From: a virus
Length of the DNA stretch: 64,000 nucleotides
Virus record (IMG/VR): IMGVR_UViG_3300030101_002380
Location: 1-64,000 of that record
Direction: 5' to 3' (one strand)
Shown: piece after piece, positions 1 through 10,300 of the stretch
Numbering within the stretch: position 1 is the first letter of the stretch
Layout of the letters: each line of letters opens with the position of its first letter
The notes under the pieces: generated by a model
What the model was told of the DNA's origin: nothing
Databases searched by the model: none
The model's input: only the letters and a program-made list of their open reading frames with translations
Position numbers and translations under genes: made by a program

Positions 1-959
1 GCATCCTGATATTTGTTTTCCATTTGATCACCTATACCTGGACCTTTTCTACCATATGTAGCTCCAATACCTGTTTCTCTAAACTGATCTACATCAAAAT
101 CTTTTACTCTACCATACATATCCTTTCCACCAGCTCCCTCCTTCCTTCTTTGTTTATAGAAGTCCATCATACCTTCTTCTATAATCTCATCCTCAAACTC
201 TTTATTTGTTTTAAGATATTTTCCAGGATTATACATAGCTTTTAATCTATCCTTTGGATCATAAACCATATCCTGATCAGAAACATTTCTTACAGTATAT
301 TTCATATAATCCTCTTTACTACCTGGATCATAATATTGATCAGAACCAAAACTCTTTACACCTCTTTCAATAGCATCAGCTAATTCTAAAATTGGATTAT
401 CTCCTATACCAGAAAGTATAGTTGCTTGATCAGGATTTCTAAAACCTAAATCAGCTTGTTGAGCTTTTAATTGAGCTTTCTCAAGATCAGTTAGCTCATC
501 ATTTTCATCTATTGTTTTATCATCAATACCTTCATTAATATCAGTTTCATTATCTTTCCCTTCCTTATTCTCTTCTACTTCTTCATTATTCCCTTTTTGA
601 TTTTCTTCCTCTTCTTCACTTTCTGTTTTAGTATTATAACTACTTCCATTCCACATAAAAGTTTCTTGACCAGCATCTCTAGCTTGTCTAAAAGCTTGTC
701 TAAAAGTTAAACCTGTTGCAGAATCAACATTACCACTTTCTATTTTCCAATTACCTTGTGGATCTATATTAGCCATCTGAACATTACCATTTTCATCTGT
801 CCAATAAGCAGATCCATCTTCTATCACAGCATTATCTGGAATACCATCTCCATCAGAATCAGTTAAATCAACTTCACTAGATCCTTCATCACCTTGAAAT
901 ATAGGTAATGAACCACCACGCTTAGCTAGCATTAAATATGGGTTGGTAATAAAAAACAT
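1..959 (-). CDS. Partial tail-associated protein, C-terminus beyond left edge
   Basis: An open frame begins with ATG at 959 on the minus strand and stays open to the window edge, so about 319 N-terminal residues are visible. The N-terminus carries KRGGSLPIFQGDE, which resembles the linker-like words in the adjacent 2108-residue protein. A calcium-loop-like stretch (DSDGDGIPDN, around residues 34-43) follows, then a very acidic Glu/Asp/Asn-rich segment (about residues 110-155). No enzyme family is recognised. It is the next gene after the 2108-residue tail protein, with a 47-base gap holding a GTATATTAT word 20 bases before the start. It is probably a virion or tail component; the function is unknown. 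Confidence 0.75.
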   Translation of the reverse strand, partial: MFFITNPYLMLAKRGGSLPIFQGDEGSSEVDLTDSDGDGIPDNAVIEDGSAYWTDENGNVQMANIDPQGNWKIESGNVDSATGLTFRQAFRQARDAGQETFMWNGSSYNTKTESEEEEENQKGNNEEVEENKEGKDNETDINEGIDDKTIDENDELTDLEKAQLKAQQADLGFRNPDQATILSGIGDNPILELADAIERGVKSFGSDQYYDPGSKEDYMKYTVRNVSDQDMVYDPKDRLKAMYNPGKYLKTNKEFEDEIIEEGMMDFYKQRRKEGAGGKDMYGRVKDFDVDQFRETGIGATYGRKGPGIGDQMENKYQD

Positions 960-978
960 ATAATTACAGTTTACTTTA

Positions 979-987
979 ATAATATAC
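979..987 (-). promoter_or_regulatory. Candidate late promoter word GTATATTAT (site 1)
   Basis: The minus strand reads TTTAGTATATTATTAAAG, 20 bases upstream of the ATG at 959. The same nine-base word occurs before five other minus-strand genes. It resembles a -10 type element. This is a sequence-only inference. Confidence 0.4.
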
Positions 988-1006
988 TAAATAATCAGCA
1001 GATATG

Positions 1007-4000
1007 CTAATTATTTGATTGTTCATTCATTGCTTTTATTGTATCCAAAGTATTGCGTCCTGTTTCTTTGGAATCATTATAATACATTCTATTTAATTTA
1101 TCATACAATTTATTAGCAGATTTTTCTTGATTAGTATTTTTATATAAATCATTAACATAATCTTCATAAAATTGTACTTGCTTGTCTAAACCAAACTCAC
1201 CACCTCTTTTAAATTTTGGCCCCACTGGATAGGTATAAGAAGTACCATAAGTATTATAGTTTCCTTTAGTTATTACATTGTCATCAAAATCTTCTATATC
1301 AGATTCTATAAGTTTTACAAATTGCATATTCTTATTAACTAAATTTACATAGTTTTGTCTTGTTTGTTTACTTCCAGTAGGTCTCCATGTTAATGGTAAT
1401 CTATTAAAAATATCAAATCCTGGTGCATTTTTTTCTTCTGTAGGAATTTGAACTTGATATCTATTTGTTAATATTATCATTGTAGCAAGAGCAGATTTTT
1501 CATGATCCATTAATTCACTATTGTCAATTTTATACATATGATATTGAGTAGACATACCTTTTATAGGAACTCCATTTTCATCTCTTGGTAAAAAGACGCC
1601 ACCTTTATAACCATTATTTTCTGCTTTCTCTTTATCTTCTTTTGATAGTGTATTATAGTCTGGGTGATTTCTTACATCATCATAACCACCATTACTCCCA
1701 TTTAAAGGAATAGCAAAGTTAGTTCCAAACTTTTCATCTGCTTTAGCTAATAGCTCTCTTTCTCTAGGATCTGTAAAACCATAACCAACTCTAAGCTGTG
1801 TCCACCCTACACTTTGATCTGGATCATATGCATATCTATATTTACCTACAACAGAACCTGCACCATATTCTTTATCTGAAATAAATTGCATACCCCTTTT
1901 TCTACCTGCTAGAATAGCATCCTCTAAAGGATCATTTATATCACCCATACCACTTTCATTTCCATAAATGCCAAATGCAGTTAAAGCTATATTATTATAT
2001 AAATCACCATCTATATTTAATAAATCCATCAATGGTTTTTTATTTTTAGCTAAAGCATTTAAAAATGGTTTTGTGTTTTGATAATACTCATTACTTAAAT
2101 TATTTTCATTACCATCTGGAATACTAGAATTTTTATATGAATCTATATCAAATTCAAATTGTATAGGTCTGTAGTTTCCAAAATTTGTAGTAACATTGAT
2201 ACCTGGCCCTCCTTCTACAAACTCACCTTCATCTCCACCTTTACCTTCAAATCTTTTTGCATTTTTTACAGTTTTGTAATATCCTTCTTGTGCTCTCTCT
2301 TGATTTTCTTGTGATGTATAAAAATTTAATTTACCATTTTCATATACAAAAGAGCTACCTTCTTTCTCTGGTAATATGTATACCTCAGTACCTTCTCCTA
2401 TATCTGGATTGTCATATAAAGATTGTAGATCAACACACTTTCCATTTATACATCCAGTTGTTAATCTATTGTTTGTTCCAATACCATCATATAAATTTGA
2501 AGTCCTACCTCTTGTTACACCATGTATGGCAAGTGCTTGTTCTATTCCTGCATCACTTACTAAGTTAAATGATGGAACTAATGCACCTCTTGAATCTCCT
2601 CTATATTTTCTACCACCATCTGCATTAGCTGCAGATATTGTATACTTACCTGCACCTGTCATTCTATTACCACCATACTGATCAAAGCTTGCTTGTCTAT
2701 ATCCAGGAACATTTAATAATTCAGGAATAGTTTTAACACCATTATCTTTCATGTGCTCATTTAATTCATCTTGAGATAATTCTTTTCCATTATATGAATA
2801 TGTAGTTACAGTTTTTGTTGCTTGATCTCCTATCATTGTACCTAACAAAATATCATATGAATCTCTTGGTGCATCTTCTCCGGGATATAATAAATGCATT
2901 TTACCTTTTTGTTTATCAACAACTAAATATGGTTTAGATGCACTCTTTTTTATTTTTAATTTTTGACCTACCATAATATTATTTGGATTGTCAATATTAT
3001 TATTATAAGCAATTGAATTAGCTGTTACACCATCTCTATCTCCTGCAATTGAACTTAATGTATCACCTTGTTTAACTGTATAAGTTTCTGTACTAGATGA
3101 GGTGTCTCCATCATTCTTTGCATTAATAATGGTTTCATAATTATCATAAAGATTTATTTCATCCACTCTTTGTTTTTTTCCACCAACAGTGCTATATGTA
3201 CCATCTTCATTCCTTTCTCTAGTAACCCATACTTCATTTATTGGATTAAATTCATTTATAAAAATTGTATCTTCTGTAGTAACAGGTGACTTTGCAATCT
3301 TCTTCTGTCTTTCTGTACTTTCATTTTTAATATATTGTGCATGTTTAGGCATTATTAATTGATCACCAGGATAAATCCTGTTAATTTGATCACCTGTAAG
3401 ATTATTTAATTCTGCTACCTCAGCCAAACTTACAAAATACTTTGAAGCAATTTCACCTAGTGTATCACCTTTTTGAATTGTATATGATAAAACAGGTTCA
3501 TTAGACTCGGCTGCATTTTTAGATTTTTCATCAAAATATACAACCTCACCGGGATATATTGTTGATCTTCTATCTTTAAATTTTGGATTTAAAGCTATAA
3601 TTTCATCTACACTTTTACCATTATCACTTGCAATCTTTCCTAGATAATCTCCTTGCTGTATTGTATATGGTTCAATAGATCCTCCTGTCTGCATTACCAC
3701 AGGTTGTATCAAACCTCTATCCATTAGTTCTTTCCTAACTATACCAGATATTTCTTTACCTTCATTATATAGTTTTAATTGTTGTTTTAATCTACGTAAT
3801 TTTTTACCTATTTCACCACCCAGTTTTAGACCAAGTAATCCCTTATTAAATTTTTCTATATATTCTATTGGTGTTTTGTTTGTTTGATTTACATCATCCC
3901 CATATAAATGTGGAAATACATCAGCTAATGATTTACCATCTCTTATATGATTGCCAATATATTTTCTTGTTCCTTGTCTTCCTAACATGTTTGATAAAGC

Positions 4001-7000
4001 AGCAATCTCTAACTTAGACATACCATGTTCTACATCACTATACTCATTGTATATATCAGTACCATTTTTAATTAAACCAGGAACACCTTCTATTAAACCA
4101 TTAGCTCTATCTTTAAATATCTTTTTTTGATAGTCTAGATCTTCAGAAAAATCCTCTCTAGTACCATCATACATATTTTCAATCTCACTCCACAACTGTC
4201 CATATAAACCTGTAGCTGTAGATTCAGGATTTAACATTAACTCTCCATTCAAACTTTCTGCATATCTAATACCTTTTTCAAGATCTTCAAACTTAACCTC
4301 ATCACCATCTTGTGCTTGAAATAATGCACCACCAGTTCTTCTTTGTGATTGAGGTATATATTCATCAGATTGTCTTCTTGATTGAGGTACATAACCAGTT
4401 CCTGCAACTTCATTAGCAGTAGGTGTACTAACGTCTAGCGTAGGTGGAAGCGGTTGTGGTGGTAATTGTGTATTAGTTGTATTACCTAATAGACTATCAA
4501 TATTACTAACTGTTCTTTTAGGGATTGTTATAGTAGATTGTGGATCTACTAAGAATGGATTTTCTTCTTCTTCTTCAATTTGTGGTATCTCAATCATACC
4601 TCCAGATATTGGATCAATATTACCAAAAGGATCCATATAGTTTTCTCTCTCTATTCTTCTTGATTCTTTATCTGTAAAAGAAGTGTCTACGCCTTGTAAT
4701 TGTGGATAGTTTGGTTGATCCATTTGCCCACTTAATTCAATAAGCTTATTTAAACCAGCTTCATTAATATAACCTTTCATAGACTGTCCTGATGGACCTT
4801 GACCAGGGGTATCATAAGTATATGCACCACTGTTCATAATATTATCTGGATTATAATTTACAAACATAGTTTTACCAGATTTCCTTCCACTAAGCATTGA
4901 TCTAAATTGTTCAGCAACCTTTGGATCTAGACCTCTAGTTCTTTCAATTCTTTTAGCCATATCCTCGTCAATTGCAATTTGACCCATAGGATTTCTTGAC
5001 ATTGACTTTATAGCATAATCAGGTAATGTTCCTAACCCTATTGTAGATCCAAATACATTAGGATTATTCTGTCTAAATTCTTGAAGTCTATAATAGTCAT
5101 CAGAGAATTGTGGGGGACGTTGAGTTTGAGGTATATATTCATTACCACTGTATTGACTTAATACTTGGTTTTGTTCATCAGGTGTTAAATCATTAAATCC
5201 TGGGTATCTATTCTTTATAAATTCTAAACCTGAAGAAGCTTTTGGTAATTCTTTACCATGTCTAGCTAACATACCATCACCACCTTGATCATCCATTGCT
5301 ATTTCATTAAAGTACATTTCCATTTTAGGAAGTACCTCATCTTTCTTTTCTTGAAATATTTCTTGTTGCTCATCAATTTTAGGTTTATAAAAATTATCTA
5401 TTTCTGTTTTTAAATTACCATAAATTGAATTTAGCACACCTGTAGCTCTTTCTTTTTTACGTTTATTTTTTCCATAATAATCATCTAGTAAATCATTATA
5501 AGATGAATATCTTCTCCTCTCTTTTAAATCTTGTTGGCTTAAATTAAATATATTATTAAAAGTATCTTGTGAAATAAATGGATCTATAACATCTTTATAC
5601 CTATCTCTACTAATAGTTGAAGATGTTATATTTTCTATATATCTTATAATATTGTTACTACCAGATTCATATTCACCTATTTTATCTTCATATTCTTCTT
5701 TTATATTATTTAAATCCATATAATTATTTGTAAGGCTATTATATCCCAATGAATTTAATTGGTACTCTGATGGACCACTTGGTAAAAATAGCCCGTCCCC
5801 ATAATTATAATGTTCTAGATCTTTACTTAACAGTTTATTTAAATGTTTTTCACTAAACTTTTCTTTTGTGTTATCCCAAATACCTTTATCATATAATGCT
5901 GCTTCAGTCTCTGCTTTAATAGAACTTATTTCTGCTGGCCTCATAGCCCACTCACCATATTCATTTTTAGATGTGTCAAAATAGTTTTCACCAAATAAAT
6001 TAACAAGCCAATTTTTATACCCTGGAGCTGGCTCTTGATCAAAAACATCATCTGGATCAGTATATAAATCAGCTAAAGGTTTAAATAATGGTGATCTCAT
6101 TGTATTATATGAATGTGCATATTCATGATCTGCTATATCCCGCCAGTCATCAGGTAGAATAACAGAATCTCCAAAAGTATTTTCAGACCAACCTGATCTT
6201 TTATTCCTAGCAATTTGAACAAAATATGGATATTGAGCAAGTTCTGGAATACCTGGACCATACATTTCAGTAGATCTCATTTGCATATACGGATTTGCTG
6301 GTATATATAATCCTCTATAACCCATATATTTTTCTATACCAAATGGCAACCCATAACCAACATTTGTATTTTGTGCTGACCTACTCATAAATGGATTTAT
6401 AAAAGGAGTCTGCGTATACCTTTTTTGATAACCTTCATATATATTATTATTAATTTGACCATGTGAAACATATGGAAATACAACATGAAAATCTGGGCCT
6501 GCTGCAGTAAAATCATATTGAGCATTTATTCTTTCTGTTAATTCATCTTCAGATAATTGTTCTCCTGTTATATTAAAGACTTGTTTAGCATATCTATCTC
6601 TAAATGGTTTTGACTGTAATTTTTTTAGAAGATATTGTTGTTCTTTAGACGTATCTATCTTTTCATAATTTTGAACTACAAAATCATAAATCTCATCAAG
6701 TGTGTAATCTATTCCCTGTGTATCTATAGCACCTGCTTTATTTATTGTAAACTTTGGTTCTTGAACTTCATTACCATCTTGAAATAGAGGAGGATAAGAA
6801 TGGAAGAGAAAAGGAGAAGGAAGTAAGTATGGAGGAGGAAGTAAGTTTCTAATTTTTCTAGTTGTTCTTTTTACTTTTGTATTAAATGATAATACATCAT
6901 CATATAAGTTTGCTAAATTAGTTCTCATTGGATTTAACTTACCATTAGCGTCATAAACTTCAAAGTCTTTCCCATTAAAACCTCCCTTTATAACATATCC

Positions 7001-7333
7001 CTCCATAAGATTATTTAAGATAGGATTATCATGTGATGGTAATTTATATCCTTCTTTTTCATATTGTTTATACTTAACCATAGCATCATTATATATAGAT
7101 TTCATTTGATCCATAAAACCTCCACCATCTTGTGCTAATGGAACTTCAAAGACAGAACTACCAGGAAATGTATAATTAGCACCCGGCATCATAACTCTAC
7201 TATTACCTAAGTTATCCATACCAAACACAGGAAAGTCTACACCTTCCATAGTTATATTACCTGATGGTATTACATTATAAGGATTATTTCTATCCTTACT
7301 ATTCCTTTTATATCCGTCTTTACTAAATTTCAT
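1007..7333 (-). CDS. Giant multi-domain tail/cell-wall-attack protein (zincin, two muramidase-like motifs, three LysM, YkuD-like)
   Basis: This 2108-residue protein combines several modules that are visible in order. A zinc metallopeptidase signature HEYAH is at 403-407, with a plausible third ligand in RPAEISS (Glu468). A muramidase-like motif AESLNGEL..NPESTATGLYGQ lies near Glu1026. Three LysM peptidoglycan-binding repeats start near 1223, 1284 and 1418. A YkuD-type L,D-transpeptidase-like domain spans about 1467-1650, with His1604 and Cys1628 in a TTGCINGKC context. A lytic-transglycosylase-like motif GNESGMGD (Glu1793) is followed by SVGWTQLR. Words of the KGG/AQDG type separate the modules. 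The ATG shares one base with the stop of the upstream 2577-residue gene, indicating a shared transcript. The likely role is penetration of the host cell wall, either from the tail or as an ejected protein. The family assignments are by motif only. Confidence 0.8.
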   Translation of the reverse strand: MKFSKDGYKRNSKDRNNPYNVIPSGNITMEGVDFPVFGMDNLGNSRVMMPGANYTFPGSSVFEVPLAQDGGGFMDQMKSIYNDAMVKYKQYEKEGYKLPSHDNPILNNLMEGYVIKGGFNGKDFEVYDANGKLNPMRTNLANLYDDVLSFNTKVKRTTRKIRNLLPPPYLLPSPFLFHSYPPLFQDGNEVQEPKFTINKAGAIDTQGIDYTLDEIYDFVVQNYEKIDTSKEQQYLLKKLQSKPFRDRYAKQVFNITGEQLSEDELTERINAQYDFTAAGPDFHVVFPYVSHGQINNNIYEGYQKRYTQTPFINPFMSRSAQNTNVGYGLPFGIEKYMGYRGLYIPANPYMQMRSTEMYGPGIPELAQYPYFVQIARNKRSGWSENTFGDSVILPDDWRDIADHEYAHSYNTMRSPLFKPLADLYTDPDDVFDQEPAPGYKNWLVNLFGENYFDTSKNEYGEWAMRPAEISSIKAETEAALYDKGIWDNTKEKFSEKHLNKLLSKDLEHYNYGDGLFLPSGPSEYQLNSLGYNSLTNNYMDLNNIKEEYEDKIGEYESGSNNIIRYIENITSSTISRDRYKDVIDPFISQDTFNNIFNLSQQDLKERRRYSSYNDLLDDYYGKNKRKKERATGVLNSIYGNLKTEIDNFYKPKIDEQQEIFQEKKDEVLPKMEMYFNEIAMDDQGGDGMLARHGKELPKASSGLEFIKNRYPGFNDLTPDEQNQVLSQYSGNEYIPQTQRPPQFSDDYYRLQEFRQNNPNVFGSTIGLGTLPDYAIKSMSRNPMGQIAIDEDMAKRIERTRGLDPKVAEQFRSMLSGRKSGKTMFVNYNPDNIMNSGAYTYDTPGQGPSGQSMKGYINEAGLNKLIELSGQMDQPNYPQLQGVDTSFTDKESRRIERENYMDPFGNIDPISGGMIEIPQIEEEEENPFLVDPQSTITIPKRTVSNIDSLLGNTTNTQLPPQPLPPTLDVSTPTANEVAGTGYVPQSRRQSDEYIPQSQRRTGGALFQAQDGDEVKFEDLEKGIRYAESLNGELMLNPESTATGLYGQLWSEIENMYDGTREDFSEDLDYQKKIFKDRANGLIEGVPGLIKNGTDIYNEYSDVEHGMSKLEIAALSNMLGRQGTRKYIGNHIRDGKSLADVFPHLYGDDVNQTNKTPIEYIEKFNKGLLGLKLGGEIGKKLRRLKQQLKLYNEGKEISGIVRKELMDRGLIQPVVMQTGGSIEPYTIQQGDYLGKIASDNGKSVDEIIALNPKFKDRRSTIYPGEVVYFDEKSKNAAESNEPVLSYTIQKGDTLGEIASKYFVSLAEVAELNNLTGDQINRIYPGDQLIMPKHAQYIKNESTERQKKIAKSPVTTEDTIFINEFNPINEVWVTRERNEDGTYSTVGGKKQRVDEINLYDNYETIINAKNDGDTSSSTETYTVKQGDTLSSIAGDRDGVTANSIAYNNNIDNPNNIMVGQKLKIKKSASKPYLVVDKQKGKMHLLYPGEDAPRDSYDILLGTMIGDQATKTVTTYSYNGKELSQDELNEHMKDNGVKTIPELLNVPGYRQASFDQYGGNRMTGAGKYTISAANADGGRKYRGDSRGALVPSFNLVSDAGIEQALAIHGVTRGRTSNLYDGIGTNNRLTTGCINGKCVDLQSLYDNPDIGEGTEVYILPEKEGSSFVYENGKLNFYTSQENQERAQEGYYKTVKNAKRFEGKGGDEGEFVEGGPGINVTTNFGNYRPIQFEFDIDSYKNSSIPDGNENNLSNEYYQNTKPFLNALAKNKKPLMDLLNIDGDLYNNIALTAFGIYGNESGMGDINDPLEDAILAGRKRGMQFISDKEYGAGSVVGKYRYAYDPDQSVGWTQLRVGYGFTDPRERELLAKADEKFGTNFAIPLNGSNGGYDDVRNHPDYNTLSKEDKEKAENNGYKGGVFLPRDENGVPIKGMSTQYHMYKIDNSELMDHEKSALATMIILTNRYQVQIPTEEKNAPGFDIFNRLPLTWRPTGSKQTRQNYVNLVNKNMQFVKLIESDIEDFDDNVITKGNYNTYGTSYTYPVGPKFKRGGEFGLDKQVQFYEDYVNDLYKNTNQEKSANKLYDKLNRMYYNDSKETGRNTLDTIKAMNEQSNN

Positions 7334-10300
7334 TATCTAAATGATACATTAAGTTTACTATTGTTTAATTTTAATAACATCTTTCTGTTTCCAGAAACTC
7401 TCTTTCTTAGAATTACAGCATTCCAGTAATGTCTAAACTTCTTACGTTGGAATAATGGTTTTGCTAAGTTTATATTAGCTTGATTTAACTCTCTAATATA
7501 ACCGTTCAATTGTGTTATAAATATTGGCTCACTTGTATTAGGATTAAATTCTCCTCTATCAGCAGTAACATCCCAAAACATATTAAATCTATATTTCTGT
7601 TCTTCTTTACTATATAGTATTTGAATATCATTAGGTGTCACAACTGGGAACTGAGTTATCAATGGTGCATTATTTTTAGGACTCAAATTTAATGATAATA
7701 ATCCAGATACTTGCTCTGTATTATGAAGTATTGCTTCATCAAAATTATAATCAAGATCATGGAATCTATCACCACAATCATTCTCTAAGTTACCTCTATA
7801 GATATAAGACTCTAACTGATACTCAATACTTCTAACAGTATTAACAACTTGACCTACAGATTCTATAAGTTCTACCTCCCATGGATAATCTATATTGTAA
7901 TAATTTGCAAATAAATCACATCTAGCATTGTGTTTCCAAATAGCTCCTAATTCATTTTGTGCTGGCACAGCAGTTAGTAAAGGAGTGCACTCAGTATACA
8001 TACATGTAATATCAAATGTATTTGGGTCAAGGAATGAAGTATTATCATCAAATTCTTTAATACAGTCACCTGGTGAAGCTGGCGGATAATTATTAGATGG
8101 ATCATTAAATACCATATCTGTACCTTCTGGACAAGCACAAGATCTTGTTGAATCTTCTGATAGTGGTATAGTTAAACCATCTACACATAAATACTTGCTT
8201 ACATTTACATCATTAGCTGGACTACCATATTCTGTGCCAGCTAACTGTCTTGTAACTTGAATCTTAAAAAAGATATATTCCCAAGATTGAGTAGCTGTAA
8301 ATTCATAATCATATACTACCCATTGATCTATATTAGTAACGTCTGGAGATCTCCATAAAAGTTCAGATGCACCTAAAGTATCAGCTCCATCATAACCAAA
8401 TTGACTACCTCTATAGTTTTGACCTTGAAATCCAGGAGGCTCAGATCCACCCCATATTTCTAATGTAGGGGCAAAGTTTGTAAATGATGCTGTGCTAGGA
8501 TGACTACTAGCTTGTGCTAATGCAACAGAACCTACTAATAGTGTATTAGGGGCTAATGAATTTGGTGAACCATTTCCATTTACAAGCAGTTGCCATACAC
8601 CCTCTTGGTAGTATGTAGGATTAGCACCCTGTCCATCAAAACCACCTAGACCATTACAACCAGAATCAGGATCTCCTGATTGAAGCATTCCTATAAAAGC
8701 ATCTCCTTCATATGGTTGTATTGAGTTAACAGGTGGTAAATTAGTTGGACATGTATCAGGTGACATGACTCCATTAACAAGATCACTTTGATTCTGACAC
8801 AAATAACCATTATTCCAAGGGCTTGGTGTCTGGGACCATCCATAATTATCACCTTGTTGTAAGTTAAATCCTGGATTAGCAAATTGAGATGTACCAAAAC
8901 CTACCACAGGTTCAGTGTCAGTTGCAATAATTGGATCTATAAAACCTACAAAACAACATTGCTCAACACCATTAACTATCTGTGGTGTAGACCCTGGTGG
9001 GCATCCTGGTGGATCACATTGATCTGTTATTGGATTATATGTATAACCTGGTGGACAATAAGGTGTATCTAATGTAATATTTTTTGTTGTAAAGAAATGA
9101 TTCAAACTTGGTATTGTTAAATCAGGATGCCAATCATGAAATGATATCCATGCTCTTGCTTTAGGATCATAACTTACCGTCCATGATACATCTTTAAAAT
9201 ATTGTTCATCTGATAATTCAATAGGTACTGTAGCATCAAAAAATGTAACTGGCTCATATACTTCACAACGGCATTCATAATCATTTACACTATTTCCTGT
9301 AGTTCCTGGTAACTGTGTTAATCCTGGATTACATGGATTAAGTACTGTTCCAGGATCACAAAAATATTCAGGTATATCAAAAATAAATTCATCTGCAATA
9401 ATATCTGCTACCTGTGCACCTTGACCAGGCCCAGCAGAAAATGCATTATTCATAGTTTGAACCATACATCCTACTACATTTTGTGGTGCATTAGCAATAT
9501 TAGGAACATTAGCTGCTGTGCATTGTACTATATATGTTTCTACTCCTTGATTCCATACATCATTTTGAATATTTGTTGTACATCCAAAACAATTTGCGCC
9601 AGTACAAGCACTACCACCACTGTCTGCATCAGTTAACACAATCATAATTCTTCTATAACCTGCTTGTCCTGATCTATCACCTAAACTTGAACCTCCAAAA
9701 TTATCTAATATTGCCATACCTTGGATAATAGCATCATCATATTCATCTCCAGCACCATCTAGAACTGGTTGACCAAAGCCAAACGTTGGTCCATTATTAG
9801 TTGTTATAGAATTTAATAATGTTGAGTCAGTAGTCATAGGTGCCACAGTACCTCTTGATCCTGGAGGACCACTACAATTTCCACAAGCAGCAGTAAATGG
9901 ATCAGCTGTCCATACTCCTAATCCAATTTGAACAGAGTTTTGAGCAGTAGGATTATTAGTTAAACTACCATTTAGTAGAGAATCAATTTGTTGTACAAAC
10001 TGTGTAGCAAATGCATTTCCTGTTTGATGACCTTGTGTGCCGGCTCCAGCTGTTGATCCATTACTACCTGACAAATCTAAAACAATAGCAATATCAATTG
10101 GATTATAACCTGGTACAATACGCTCTGAAGCATCAAAAATTTCTATTTTTTCACACTCTTGTCCTACAGGATTTGAAGGATCATATGTGTATCCATTAGG
10201 ACAACATGGTACAGGAGGAGTTCCATTACACTGAGTTAAGTTATATACAAAACCATTACATGCATCAAAATTTATGCAATCTGGGTTTAATGCTTCATAA

